Assembly (NCBI GenBank): GCA_943350445.1
Contig: CALRAE010000005.1
Span: 1-57,085 of the forward strand
Reading direction: 5' to 3'
Length of the DNA stretch: 57,085 nucleotides
Source: Candidatus Nomurabacteria bacterium
GTDB taxonomy: Bacteria; Patescibacteriota; Minisyncoccia; Phycocordibacterales; UBA9973
Part shown: positions 8,415 through 16,214 of the stretch, piece by piece
Position numbering within the stretch: the stretch's first letter is position 1
Layout of the letters: each line of letters begins with the position of its first letter
The notes under the pieces: model-generated
What the model was told of the DNA's origin: nothing
Database searches by the model: none
What the model saw: the letters and a program-made list of their open reading frames with translations, nothing else
Program-made: the position numbers and the translations under genes

Positions 8415-9768
8415 AAATCTTTTGTCCCCCAGCAGTATCTTTCACTTCATAGCCCAAAGAATTTATTTCTTTACGGAGTTCGTCGGATTTTTGGAAATCT
8501 TTATCTACTCGGGCTTTTTCGCGTTCCAAGATGAGGAGCTTTATTTTTTCTGGAATTTTTTCTTCTTTAATATTGTCAAACCCAAGACCTAGGACTTTAT
8601 CAAAATCCAAGACAGTTGCTTTTTTGTCAGCATTCGAGATATTTTCATCTTTAAAAACGTCCCACAGGACCACCAAGGCTCTCGGGGTATCTAGGTCATC
8701 ATTTATAAATGCTTTAAACTTTTTTTTGTATTCTTCGTTCACTTTGCCGACATTCGTGCCAAGCTCGTTATAGAGATTATAAACGCGTTTTAGGGCAGTT
8801 TCTGCGCCTTCTAGGGCTTCCCAGACGAAGTTTACTCGGGTGCGATAGTTTGCCATCAAAAGCCAAAATCTATAAGCCAAAGGATCTATATCAGCATCTA
8901 TGAGGTCTCGCAAAGTGTAAAAATTCTTGGCCGATTTCGCCATTTTCTTCTGGTCGACTAGGACCCATTCATTATGCATCCAATATTTTACAAAAGGTAC
9001 TCCGGTTGCACCTTCGGACTGGGCTATCTCGTTGTCGTGGTGAGGAAATATATTATCGACTCCACCTGTATGGATGTCGATCTGTTCTCCGAGGGTTGCC
9101 ATAGACATGGCGGAACATTCGATGTGCCAACCCGGGCGGCCTTTGCCTAGCTCTGTCTCCCAAAACACGTCGCCGTCTTTTTCATCCCAAGCTTTCCAGA
9201 GAGCAAAGTCGTGCACATCGTCCTTGCCATATTCATCCTTGGTTATCCTGCCGGAAGCATTTTCTTTTTGGTTTTCAATGACTAGATGTGACAATTTGCC
9301 GTAATTTGGGAACTTTTTGATATTAAAGTAAACAGAACCGTCTTCACTTTTATACGCTAAGCCATTTTTTATTAATTTTTGAATGACATCTACCATCTCA
9401 TCTATATAGTCGGTGGCCTTGGTGAATTTCTTTGGCTTAATTATATTAAGCGATTCAATGTCTTTGTAAAATTCCTCAGTGTAGAATTCAGTAAATTCTT
9501 TTAAACTTTTACTTTCTTTTTGTGCATCACGAATCGTTTTATCATCAATATCAGTGATGTTCATGACGTGCTTCACTTTATAACCTCCATAGAGCAAGAC
9601 ACGCTTCAATGTGTCAGCGAAAATGTATGCTCGATAGTTTCCAATGTGCGGATAATTGTAGACTGTCGGTCCGCAACTGTAAAATAAAACTTCTTTTTTA
9701 TTGAGAGGGGAGAAGGATTCTTTTTGACGAGTGAGCGTGTTATAAAATTGCATTTTGTCTGAATTCAT
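8404..9768 (-). CDS. cysS: Cysteinyl-tRNA synthetase
   Basis: A 454-residue class I aminoacyl-tRNA synthetase that charges tRNA-Cys. HIGH-type motif HIGN at 41-44, KMSKS-type motif KMAKS near 274, zinc ligands including Cys32 (SCGPTVYNYPHIGN) and the ECSAM Cys; C-terminal anticodon-binding helices. The start could also be the ATG five codons later. Its 5' end overlaps the end of the transporter gene upstream by about 29 nt, so both are probably one minus-strand transcript. Confidence 0.95.
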   Translation of the reverse strand: MNSDKMQFYNTLTRQKESFSPLNKKEVLFYSCGPTVYNYPHIGNYRAYIFADTLKRVLLYGGYKVKHVMNITDIDDKTIRDAQKESKSLKEFTEFYTEEFYKDIESLNIIKPKKFTKATDYIDEMVDVIQKLIKNGLAYKSEDGSVYFNIKKFPNYGKLSHLVIENQKENASGRITKDEYGKDDVHDFALWKAWDEKDGDVFWETELGKGRPGWHIECSAMSMATLGEQIDIHTGGVDNIFPHHDNEIAQSEGATGVPFVKYWMHNEWVLVDQKKMAKSAKNFYTLRDLIDADIDPLAYRFWLLMANYRTRVNFVWEALEGAETALKRVYNLYNELGTNVGKVNEEYKKKFKAFINDDLDTPRALVVLWDVFKDENISNADKKATVLDFDKVLGLGFDNIKEEKIPEKIKLLILEREKARVDKDFQKSDELRKEINSLGYEVKDTAGGQKISKI

Positions 9769-10762
9769 TTCTGTATATTGAGATGAGAGTATAGAGCAAG
9801 CTGATAGTAAGAGGCCCTACGAGGACACCCACAGGGCCCAAGAGCGAAATTCCTCCAAGTACTGAAAAAAGAATAAAGAGCGAAGATATCTGCATCTTTT
9901 TGCCGACAACAAGCGGGCCCAAAAAGTTATCAATCATTCCCACCATAATAAATGCCCAAACTAAAAGACCGATACCAGCGGTAGTGTGTCCCGTAGCAAA
10001 AAGGAAAGCTATTGAAGGAATGGAAACTAGGGAAGTCCCCAGGGTTGGGATGAGAGAGGTAATAGCAGCTACCACACCCCATAGGGCGGCATTTGGAATG
10101 CCAAACATCCAAAGTCCAATTCCCATTAATACGCCTTGCACGATAGCTATAAACAAAGATCCCTTGATTACTCCATTTACGGCTTGGGCGAGTCTGTGAA
10201 TTATCTTTTCATCATCTTTGTCACCAAGTGGGCTGAGTACAATAAGAGCTTTTTTCCATTGATTTCCATCTTTTAAGCAGTAAAAGATAATAAGGAGCAT
10301 CAAGATAAAGGAGAAGAAAGCCGAGACGGTGGTGGTAAATATGTTTGCTATATTGCCCGATACATATGACACGAAGTCTGTGGTTTTTTTATGAATATCT
10401 AAAACAACACCTTCAGGTAGTATTGTGTTCACTTGTGATTCTATTGAGTCCAAAAAGGGCTTTGCGTTTCCATTATCTGTAACCATGTGGTAAACGTCCT
10501 GACTTTGTTTGAAAACAATAGTGCCGATGCTTAAAATTGGTCCACAAAGTACGATGATAAAAATAATTAAAGTGACAATAGCAGAGAACCAGCTCGGTAG
10601 ACGCTTTTTTAGCAGCCATTCATGTATAGGATAAATAACGATAGAAAAAGAAATGCCTAGTACTAGCACTATCCAGAAAGGGCGGAAAATCATGAAAGTG
10701 AAAAGTAGGGTTGATAGCAAGAGTCCAAAGAAGAAGTATTTCTCTATAATTTTTGTTTGCAT
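9740..10762 (-). CDS. AI-2E (PerM/TqsA) family exporter
   Basis: A 340-residue membrane protein with about eight transmembrane helices of the AI-2E/PerM family; known relatives export autoinducer-2 or act as Na+/H+ antiporters, so the substrate here is open. The frame is open upstream to 11062, across rplU on the other strand, but MQTKIIEKYFF at 10762 is the start: it has a TGATATACT box (10771-10779, minus strand) 8 nt upstream and begins directly before the first membrane helix. cysS follows with overlap. Confidence 0.85.
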   Translation of the reverse strand: MQTKIIEKYFFFGLLLSTLLFTFMIFRPFWIVLVLGISFSIVIYPIHEWLLKKRLPSWFSAIVTLIIFIIVLCGPILSIGTIVFKQSQDVYHMVTDNGNAKPFLDSIESQVNTILPEGVVLDIHKKTTDFVSYVSGNIANIFTTTVSAFFSFILMLLIIFYCLKDGNQWKKALIVLSPLGDKDDEKIIHRLAQAVNGVIKGSLFIAIVQGVLMGIGLWMFGIPNAALWGVVAAITSLIPTLGTSLVSIPSIAFLFATGHTTAGIGLLVWAFIMVGMIDNFLGPLVVGKKMQISSLFILFSVLGGISLLGPVGVLVGPLTISLLYTLISIYRNEFRQNAIL

Positions 10763-10820
10763 ATTGGAATAGTATATCAAAGACTTGCTTTTTTGGGAAA
10801 TTTCATATAATATAAGCCCT

Positions 10821-11138
10821 ATGGAATTTGCAGTTATACAAACAGGCGGAAAGCAGTACAAGGTCTCCAAGGGGACCGTTGTTTCTATTGAGAAAATCAC
10901 CGGCGAATACAAGGAGGGAGACAAGCTTGTCTTTGACAAGGTTTTACTCGTCGATGATGGTAAAAACACCACTATCGGCACTCCGTATATTACAGGTGCA
11001 AAAGTAGATGCTGAAATTACTGAAATCGGCCGTGCAAGGAAGATTCTAGTTGTAAAATACAAACAAAAGTCTCGTTACCTGCGTCGCAACGGCCACCGCC
11101 AGCCTTTCTTTAAAGTAAAGATTACTTCAATAAAATAA
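10821..11138 (+). CDS. rplU: Ribosomal protein bL21
   Basis: A 105-residue 50S protein, MEFAVIQTGGKQYKV... with the usual C-terminal RRNGHRQPF patch that contacts 23S rRNA. The frame extends 12 codons upstream, but ATG 10821 gives the normal N-terminus and lies 9 nt after TATAAT (10806-10811). It is followed directly by a terminator. rpmA, its usual partner, is not next to it. Confidence 0.96.
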   Translation: MEFAVIQTGGKQYKVSKGTVVSIEKITGEYKEGDKLVFDKVLLVDDGKNTTIGTPYITGAKVDAEITEIGRARKILVVKYKQKSRYLRRNGHRQPFFKVKITSIK

Positions 11139-11170
11139 AATCCACTTAATAGTGGATTTTATTGTTTTTA
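11137..11170 (+). terminator. Terminator of rplU
   Basis: AAAATCCACT (11137-11146), TAAT loop, AGTGGATTTT (11151-11160), then ATTGTTTTT. It begins within the stop codon. Confidence 0.85.
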
Positions 11171-11192
11171 GACAAAGTGGTATAATAAAATT

Positions 11193-11576
11193 ATGGAAAA
11201 TAAAAAATATTGGTTAAGAGGCCTAGTTGCCGGAATTTTTGCTTACATGTTGTTTTTAATAGTTTTTGTTGGATATGCAAAAGAAGCTGCAGCCTATGTT
11301 CTTCCAAATGTTGCGCTCTATATTTCACCTACTATTCCCATAGGTTTATTTCTTGGTTGGATGTACGGTAAAATACCCAAAACAGTAATTTTTCTTTCTG
11401 TTGTTGTGGTTGTATTATTGATTGGTTTAGAAATATGGATTTTTAGAAACACATTTTATCCTAAGCCTTATAATCCACAAATAGAAATTGAAAAAGCGCT
11501 GCAAGGAATGCATGAAGTGCCTTGTCTCGGTGCAGAAAAAGACGATCCTTCCTCAAAATGCTACGGGCCCAATTAA
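11193..11576 (+). CDS. Small membrane protein of unknown function
   Basis: A 127-residue protein with three hydrophobic segments (about 8-28, 42-62, 65-86) and a polar C-terminal tail with two Cys (about 110 and 122). No family recognised. ATG 11193 lies 6 nt after a perfect TGGTATAAT (11178-11186): a model leaderless promoter. Confidence 0.7.
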   Translation: MENKKYWLRGLVAGIFAYMLFLIVFVGYAKEAAAYVLPNVALYISPTIPIGLFLGWMYGKIPKTVIFLSVVVVVLLIGLEIWIFRNTFYPKPYNPQIEIEKALQGMHEVPCLGAEKDDPSSKCYGPN

Positions 11577-11599
11577 TCCGTTATTGTCTATTTTTTAGT

Positions 11600-11620
11600 T
11601 ACATAGGAGTTTCCTATGTA
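11600..11620. terminator. Hairpin between converging genes
   Basis: TACATAGGAGTTTCCTATGTA, 9 bp stem with GTT loop, overlapping the last codons of the RAYT gene on the minus strand. It can end transcription from both sides. It shares the core AGGAGTTTCCT (in inverted orientation) with the hairpin on the other side of the RAYT gene (12267-12295). Confidence 0.6.
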
Positions 11621-12249
11621 TTGTCAAAATCGAGCCACTCAAAGAGCTCGTTTTTATGGTCATCTAATTTTTCAAAATAAACAGGAAATACCGAAGGATT
11701 TATAATTTGTAGCTTTCCAGTTTGGTATTCTTGAAGACTTGAATGTGGATAAGAAAAAACATATTTTAATAAGTTATTCGTATTCCTATTTTTATTCTCT
11801 TTCCAATTTTTATCTATGAGTTTGGCTGGATTTAAGTGTATATATGAATAAAGATATTTTAAATATGTGTCTTTATTTACATGAATTGATTTAAAAACAC
11901 CCTCATATAATTTTCCAGTTCTTTTATATTTTTTATTAAAGTACATGGAATATCCAGTCATTAATTTACGCATGTAAGTAGAAATACCATTTTCTATTTT
12001 TTCCCGCACTAGTATGTGAAAATGATTAGGCATTAAACAAAATACCCCTATGTCAACGATTGTTTCTCCGCGATCAAAAAATTCTCCGATCTTTCTTAAT
12101 TCTATACTTTTTGTTGTGTTGCAAATATACATCAAAAACATAAAGTGACGATAATCTTTTTCTTCTAAAAATATTATTCTTTTTTCTGTTCCACGATTAT
12201 ATAAGTGATAGTATTCACCCGGGGCAAAAACTTGTTTTCTTAAGGCCAT
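11614..12249 (-). CDS. REP-associated tyrosine transposase (Y1 family, RAYT)
   Basis: A 211-residue single-domain HUH nuclease of the IS200/IS605 Y1 type: HUH motif PNHFHILV near residues 75-81 and the helix YLYSYIHLNPAK near 130-140, which carries the candidate catalytic Tyr. Such proteins cut and join single-stranded DNA at REP hairpins and are usually domesticated single-copy genes. TGTTATACT (12256-12264, minus strand) lies 6 nt before the ATG. Hairpins with a shared core lie on both sides. There is no accessory gene such as tnpB. Confidence 0.85.
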   Translation of the reverse strand: MALRKQVFAPGEYYHLYNRGTEKRIIFLEEKDYRHFMFLMYICNTTKSIELRKIGEFFDRGETIVDIGVFCLMPNHFHILVREKIENGISTYMRKLMTGYSMYFNKKYKRTGKLYEGVFKSIHVNKDTYLKYLYSYIHLNPAKLIDKNWKENKNRNTNNLLKYVFSYPHSSLQEYQTGKLQIINPSVFPVYFEKLDDHKNELFEWLDFDNT

Positions 12250-12266
12250 AATATGAGTATAACATA

Positions 12267-12295
12267 AACTAGCGGAGGAAACTCCTCCGCTAGTT
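12267..12295 (-). terminator. Strong terminator hairpin downstream of recR
   Basis: A perfect 13 bp stem (12267-12279 / 12283-12295) with a 3 nt loop. On the minus strand it is followed by TTTATGTTAT, so it ends the dnaB-recR transcript just before the RAYT promoter. It may also be a REP-like target. Confidence 0.75.
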
Positions 12296-12297
12296 GT

Positions 12298-12909
12298 TTA
12301 TTGCCTATTTTTCAATGCATTTTTGAGGGTGTCGTTGTCTGAGTATTCTAACTCGGTGCCTGTCGAGAGGCCTCTACCAAGGGAGGAGATTTTTATGCTC
12401 AATTTTTGGGCTATGTCCTTGATTTGGTCACGGACATAAGAGTCTGTATGGTCGCCCTGAGGGTTTAAAGAAAAAGCTAATATTACTTCTTTTAGATTTT
12501 TATTAGCTGATAGTGCTTGCTTGAGTTCCTCGATTCGGACTCTGCTTTTAGTTGTTTTTTCTACGATAGGTACGAGTCCACCTAATATGAAATATTTACC
12601 ATTGTAGACCCGACTTTTTTTGATAGATTCTAGATCAGAGTCTTTTTCGACGACCATGAGCGTTGAAGTGTCTGTATTTGTGTTTGCACAAATATCGCAC
12701 AATTTTTCTTTTTTCTGGTTTAGAATAAAAAATCTAAAACATTCTTTGCATTGCGCTACTTCTTTTTTGAGATCTGTGATTAAGCTAGACAAATTTTCAT
12801 TATAGGCCCCACTTCGTGACATCAAAAAATAAACAAAACGTTTAGCTTGCCTTTCTCCGATACCAGGGAATTCTTTAAAGATTTCTGCCAATTTTTCTAT
12901 TGCATCCAT
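12298..12909 (-). CDS. recR: Recombination protein RecR
   Basis: A 203-residue RecR of the RecFOR gap-repair pathway that helps load RecA. N-terminal helix-hairpin-helix (FPGIGERQAKRFVYFL), four-Cys zinc finger (CKECFRF...CDIC, about 55-78), Toprim domain beginning LMVVEKDSDLESI. It starts 5 nt after dnaB and shares its transcript. Confidence 0.95.
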   Translation of the reverse strand: MDAIEKLAEIFKEFPGIGERQAKRFVYFLMSRSGAYNENLSSLITDLKKEVAQCKECFRFFILNQKKEKLCDICANTNTDTSTLMVVEKDSDLESIKKSRVYNGKYFILGGLVPIVEKTTKSRVRIEELKQALSANKNLKEVILAFSLNPQGDHTDSYVRDQIKDIAQKLSIKISSLGRGLSTGTELEYSDNDTLKNALKNRQ

Positions 12910-12914
12910 ATAAT

Positions 12915-14342
12915 TTAAAAGGCATCTAAGTTTCCTTTGTTTTTGGCTGGAGCGAATTCGCTGATACTACTCTTTTCTAGGTTTTGAAAGTTGGTGGTTT
13001 TCTCATCGAAATAGAGGTCAACTTTTCCAGTTGGCCCGTTTCGGTGTTTTTCGATCAAGATTTCAGCGATATTTGTTCTTTCGGATTCATCTTTACCTTT
13101 GTCTTCTCTATGAATGAACATGACGACGTCCGCATCCTGTTCGATGGATCCAGAGTCACGGAGGTCAGAAAGTCTTGGTTTACCACCACGAGATTCGACA
13201 GCACGAGAAAGCTGGGAAAGTGCCAACACTGGCACGTCGAGTTCTTTCGCTAAACTTTTCAGTGATCTACTTATTTCTGTCACTTGGTTGACCATTGAGT
13301 CATAATTTTTAGAAGTTGTCATGAGCTGCAAGTAGTCGACGACGATCAGGTCTAGACCTTTTTCAGCTTTTAGTCTTCGAGAGAGGGCTTTCATTCTGAC
13401 TATTGAATTTCCTGGCTGATCATCAATATATATTTTCGCTTTAGCTAGCTTGTCTAGCGAATCACGAAGTTGAGAGAATTCTCTATCGGAAGACAAACGT
13501 CCAGTACGCAGATTCCAAGCATTTACGCGACTTTCAGCAGATAGCATCCTGTCTACTAGTTGCTGAGAGGACATTTCCAGAGAAAATATAACTACAGATT
13601 TTCCATGGGTGGTTGAACTCATGCGGGCAATATCGAGTGCGAGGGTGGTCTTACCCATACTTGGGCGTGCAGCTAGGATTATCAAGTCAGACTTTTGTAG
13701 TCCAGAGAGCATATTGTCTAAATCTTTAAATCCAGTTGGTATTCCACGGAGCATGCCCTTGTGTTCATGCAGCTTTTCCATGCGTTCATATGCTTCCGGT
13801 AAGGCATCTTTCATATTTACATATTTTTGATTTTTTGGGGAAGAGACAACACTGAAAATTTTCTTTTCGGCCATGTCCAAGATGTCATCCATGTGGTCAT
13901 CACCTTCTTCGAAAGCGAGTTCGGATACATAGTCCGCAGCTTCAATTAAACTTCTTAGAACATATTTTTTCTGCACGATGTCTGCATAATGTTTAATGTT
14001 TGTAGAAGAGGGGACGACGTTCACTATTTCTGCTAAATATGTATTACCTCCAACTGCATCAAGTATTTTTTGTTCACCAAGTTTGGTGGAGAGTGAGAGC
14101 ATATCTATCGGTTCGTTCTTGTTTGACAAGTCGAGCATTGCTTGGAAAATCATGCGATGTTTTTCAACATAAAAGGAATCCGGAATAACCATATCTTCTA
14201 CTTCATGCATTGCGTCCTTGCGGAGCATAATGGAACCCAAAACTGCTTGTTCGGATTCGATGCTTTGCGGGGGGATGCGCACGCTCTTTTTTGAAATAAT
14301 AGTATTTACTTTTCTTTTTATTTTTTCTGTCATTTTAACCAT
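12915..14342 (-). CDS. dnaB: Replicative DNA helicase DnaB
   Basis: A 475-residue hexameric helicase of the replication fork. N-terminal DnaB domain (PPQSIESEQAVLGSIML, about 22-125), RecA-like core with Walker A AARPSMGKTTLA near 222-233, Walker B LIVVDYLQLM near 330, and the SDLRDSGSIEQDADVV motif. No intein. ATG 14342 lies 6 nt after TGCTAGAAT (14349-14357, minus strand). First gene of the dnaB-recR unit. Confidence 0.96.
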   Translation of the reverse strand: MVKMTEKIKRKVNTIISKKSVRIPPQSIESEQAVLGSIMLRKDAMHEVEDMVIPDSFYVEKHRMIFQAMLDLSNKNEPIDMLSLSTKLGEQKILDAVGGNTYLAEIVNVVPSSTNIKHYADIVQKKYVLRSLIEAADYVSELAFEEGDDHMDDILDMAEKKIFSVVSSPKNQKYVNMKDALPEAYERMEKLHEHKGMLRGIPTGFKDLDNMLSGLQKSDLIILAARPSMGKTTLALDIARMSSTTHGKSVVIFSLEMSSQQLVDRMLSAESRVNAWNLRTGRLSSDREFSQLRDSLDKLAKAKIYIDDQPGNSIVRMKALSRRLKAEKGLDLIVVDYLQLMTTSKNYDSMVNQVTEISRSLKSLAKELDVPVLALSQLSRAVESRGGKPRLSDLRDSGSIEQDADVVMFIHREDKGKDESERTNIAEILIEKHRNGPTGKVDLYFDEKTTNFQNLEKSSISEFAPAKNKGNLDAF

Positions 14343-14439
14343 GAAACCATTCTAGCATAGTCAAAAAATTGTCAAAATCATAAAGTTGGTAAAACTGTTA
14401 TTAAAATGTGGACAAAAAATCGCAAATTCAGCACTCATG

Positions 14440-14448
14440 TGTTAAAAT
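14440..14448 (+). promoter_or_regulatory. Extended -10 of trpS (leaderless)
   Basis: TGTTAAAAT, 7 nt upstream of ATG 14456. The start codon choice for trpS rests on this box: the frame is open for 16 further codons upstream, but those would lie before the promoter. Confidence 0.65.
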
Positions 14449-14455
14449 CTATCTT

Positions 14456-15406
14456 ATGGGTAAAAAGATACTTTTGTCAGGTATAAAACCGACTGGCCGC
14501 CCACACATAGGCAACTATTTTGGCGCCATGAGGCAGTTTGTGGAACTAGCTAAGGATTATAAAAGTTATATTTTTATCGCAGACTATCACGCGCTTAATT
14601 TTATACAGAATAAGGCAGAAATGAAGGAAAATATAATTGGAGTGCTTCTTGATTATCTTGCTATTGGCCTAGATCCAAAAGAAGTCACACTATATAAGCA
14701 AAGTGATGTGTCTGATCATACAGAACTCACTTGGGTTTTTGACACTATTACTACCATGCCGTACCTTATGCGTGCGCATGCGTACAAGGATGCCGAGGCA
14801 AAAAGTAAAGAAATAGTGGTGGGCACCTTCAATTATCCAATGTTGATGGCTACCGACATCTTGCTCTACAGTCCAGATGTAGTGCCGGTAGGTCAGGATC
14901 AAAAGCAGCATGTCGAGATAGCGCGAGACACTGCGGAGAAATTCAATCATATATTTGGTGAGACTTTCAAATTACCAGAAGTGATGATTATGAAGGATGT
15001 AGCAGTCGTGCCGGGGACTGATGGCAGAAAAATGTCGAAGAGCTATGGCAACACCATTCCGCTTTTTGCCGAATATGTGGAAATAAAAAAGGCTGTTATG
15101 AGCATTGTCACTGATTCTGGCGAGGGAATTCCAAAAAATGTCTATGCGATACATAGCCTTTTGCGTCCTGCGTCCGAACTTCTACCTATATATGAGAACA
15201 AGACTGGTAAATATAAAGAACTAAAAGAATTACTGATAGAAGATTTAGAGAAATTTATCGCACCACTACGAGAAAAAAGGAAAGAATTTGAAAAAGATAT
15301 TCCAAAAGCTCTAGCGATACTCAAAGCGGGCGGAGAAAAGGCGAAAGAGGTTGCATCCAAGAAAATGGATGAAGTGCGAGAAAAGATAGGTGTAAATGTC
15401 TACTAA
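14456..15406 (+). CDS. trpS: Tryptophanyl-tRNA synthetase
   Basis: A 316-residue class I synthetase: GRPHIGNYFGAM (HIGH-type motif at 17-20) and KMSKSYGN near 192-196. It charges tRNA-Trp and so reports tryptophan supply. Start MGKKILLSG at 14456 follows a -10 box by 7 nt. A TrpR-like gene follows after 14 nt and is probably in the same transcript; the next region looks like a tryptophan-controlled leader. Confidence 0.95.
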   Translation: MGKKILLSGIKPTGRPHIGNYFGAMRQFVELAKDYKSYIFIADYHALNFIQNKAEMKENIIGVLLDYLAIGLDPKEVTLYKQSDVSDHTELTWVFDTITTMPYLMRAHAYKDAEAKSKEIVVGTFNYPMLMATDILLYSPDVVPVGQDQKQHVEIARDTAEKFNHIFGETFKLPEVMIMKDVAVVPGTDGRKMSKSYGNTIPLFAEYVEIKKAVMSIVTDSGEGIPKNVYAIHSLLRPASELLPIYENKTGKYKELKELLIEDLEKFIAPLREKRKEFEKDIPKALAILKAGGEKAKEVASKKMDEVREKIGVNVY

Positions 15407-15420
15407 GATTTTTAAAAAAT

Positions 15421-15717
15421 ATGAAACACAAAAATAAAAAAATTCCAGAATATAAAAAAGAGCTGGTAGAGGTTTTCTCATTGATACATGGCGACAAGGC
15501 ATTAATGGGTGAATTTTTGATGGATATTCTCACTCCGGCTGAATTTGAAGCTATGGCGATACGTTGGCAAGTTGTCAAAAGGCTAAACAAAGGAGATACG
15601 CATAGATCCATAGCAGGGGATTTAGGGCTTGGTATAAGTACTGTTACTCGCGGGTCTCGTGAATTTCGCAACAAAGACGGTGGCTTCCATCTCATGTTAA
15701 AAAAGCTTGGTAAATAA
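15421..15717 (+). CDS. TrpR/YerC-family DNA-binding regulator
   Basis: A 98-residue all-helical protein of the Trp-repressor superfamily: LTPAEFEAMAIRWQVVKRL, then the helix-turn-helix HRSIAGDLGLGISTVTRGSR (about 61-80), closely resembling the TrpR reader region. TrpR uses tryptophan as co-repressor; YerC-type relatives may not. Position right after trpS and about 60 nt before a CTAG-containing palindrome on a promoter supports a Trp-responsive repressor. Effector binding cannot be judged from sequence alone. Confidence 0.8.
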   Translation: MKHKNKKIPEYKKELVEVFSLIHGDKALMGEFLMDILTPAEFEAMAIRWQVVKRLNKGDTHRSIAGDLGLGISTVTRGSREFRNKDGGFHLMLKKLGK

Positions 15718-15730
15718 GGGCTCAAGAGAG

Positions 15731-15739
15731 TTATCCACA
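15731..15739 (+). promoter_or_regulatory. DnaA-box-like TTATCCACA
   Basis: A perfect match to the DnaA box consensus, alone between the TrpR-like gene and the following promoter. A second perfect copy is at 56824-56832. Single boxes do not make an origin; regulation by DnaA is possible. Confidence 0.4.
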
Positions 15740-15746
15740 AAGGTTC

Positions 15747-15787
15747 TTGACCCCTCACTTTTTCTTTGTTATCATGTACTAGTACAT
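15747..15787 (+). promoter_or_regulatory. Promoter overlapped by TrpR-type operator palindrome
   Basis: -35 TTGACC (15747-15752), 17 bp spacer, extended -10 TGTTATCAT (15767-15775). A perfect 14 bp palindrome ATGTACTAGTACAT (15774-15787) covers the end of the -10 box and the predicted start site. ACTAGT is the core of known trp operators, so this is a good candidate site for the adjacent TrpR-like protein. Confidence 0.65.
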
Positions 15788-15823
15788 AGATACATAAGTG
15801 CTGGGGAGGGTAAAAGTAAAACT

Positions 15824-15913
15824 ATGAAAAATAAAGTAACAATAAATAAATTAACGAAATCTTGGTGGGGCGCAAAAGGCTCAAGTTTTTTAGCTTTTGC
15901 GCTATTTTGTTGA
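15824..15913 (+). CDS. Candidate Trp leader peptide (29 aa, tandem Trp codons)
   Basis: ATG 15824 to TGA 15913 encodes 29 residues, MKNKVTINKLTKSWW followed by GAKGSSFLAFALFC. Two Trp codons in a row (15863-15868) lie just before the first arm of a hairpin (GCGCAAAAGGCT 15870-15881 with AGCTTTTGCGC 15892-15902). This is the layout of trp attenuator leader peptides, in which ribosomes stall at Trp codons when charged tRNA-Trp is scarce. A GGGGAGGG stretch lies 13 nt upstream, a rare Shine-Dalgarno-like site for this window. A real small membrane peptide is the alternative. Confidence 0.55.
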   Translation: MKNKVTINKLTKSWWGAKGSSFLAFALFC

Positions 15914-16012
15914 TTTCTTTTTAGATATACAAACAAGGAATCAATTAAGTGGCGTATGAGCTTCCAGGTTTTTCTTTTTATGGGGGAGGCTTGCATTCCT
16001 ATATGAATACGT

Positions 16013-16018
16013 TATACT
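16013..16018 (+). promoter_or_regulatory. Candidate internal promoter TTGCAT-16-TATACT
   Basis: -35 TTGCAT (15991-15996) and -10 TATACT (16013-16018) with 16 bp between them. The same pair and spacing occurs at 23075-23102. It would start a short RNA near 16025 that runs to the terminator at 16134-16167. Confidence 0.4.
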
Positions 16019-16079
16019 TTTAACGTGAATAAAAACATACAAGCAAATAGTTATTTTTTATTTTTTTCCTCCCATAACC

Positions 16080-16167
16080 TTAGAAGGCTGATATTTGCGC
16101 TGTAAAAATAAACTAAAACAAAATTACAACTCAAACACCAGCCTTCTAAAACAGAGGCTGGTGTTTT
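16080..16167 (+). promoter_or_regulatory. Alternative hairpins: antiterminator versus terminator
   Basis: Terminator: AACACCAGCCT (16134-16144) pairs with AGGCTGGTGTT (16155-16165), followed by TTCGTTT. The same left arm can instead pair upstream: TTAGAAGGCTG (16080-16090) is perfectly complementary to CAGCCTTCTAA (16139-16149). The two structures exclude each other, the hallmark of an attenuator. Upstream CCTCCCATA (16068-16076) can pair with the GGGGGAGG stretch at 15982-15989, which could link the leader peptide region to this switch. No T-box consensus is visible. Confidence 0.55.
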
Positions 16168-16214
16168 CGTTTCACTACGAGAGCACAACTGGAAACGTTC
16201 TTAGATAACTTCAT

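Noticed and set aside
9740-11062. A 440-residue start for the AI-2E exporter
   Set aside because: The first 100 codons are antisense to rplU; the -10 box and first membrane helix fix the start at 10762.
16025-16167. T-box riboswitch upstream of aspS
   Set aside because: No T-box consensus (AGGGTGG..ACCGCG) is visible, and a separate terminator and promoter lie between this region and aspS.
15782-16170. tmRNA or RNase P RNA in the gene-poor stretch
   Set aside because: No tRNA-like TTCGA/CCA end, no tag reading frame and no conserved P4-like motifs were seen.
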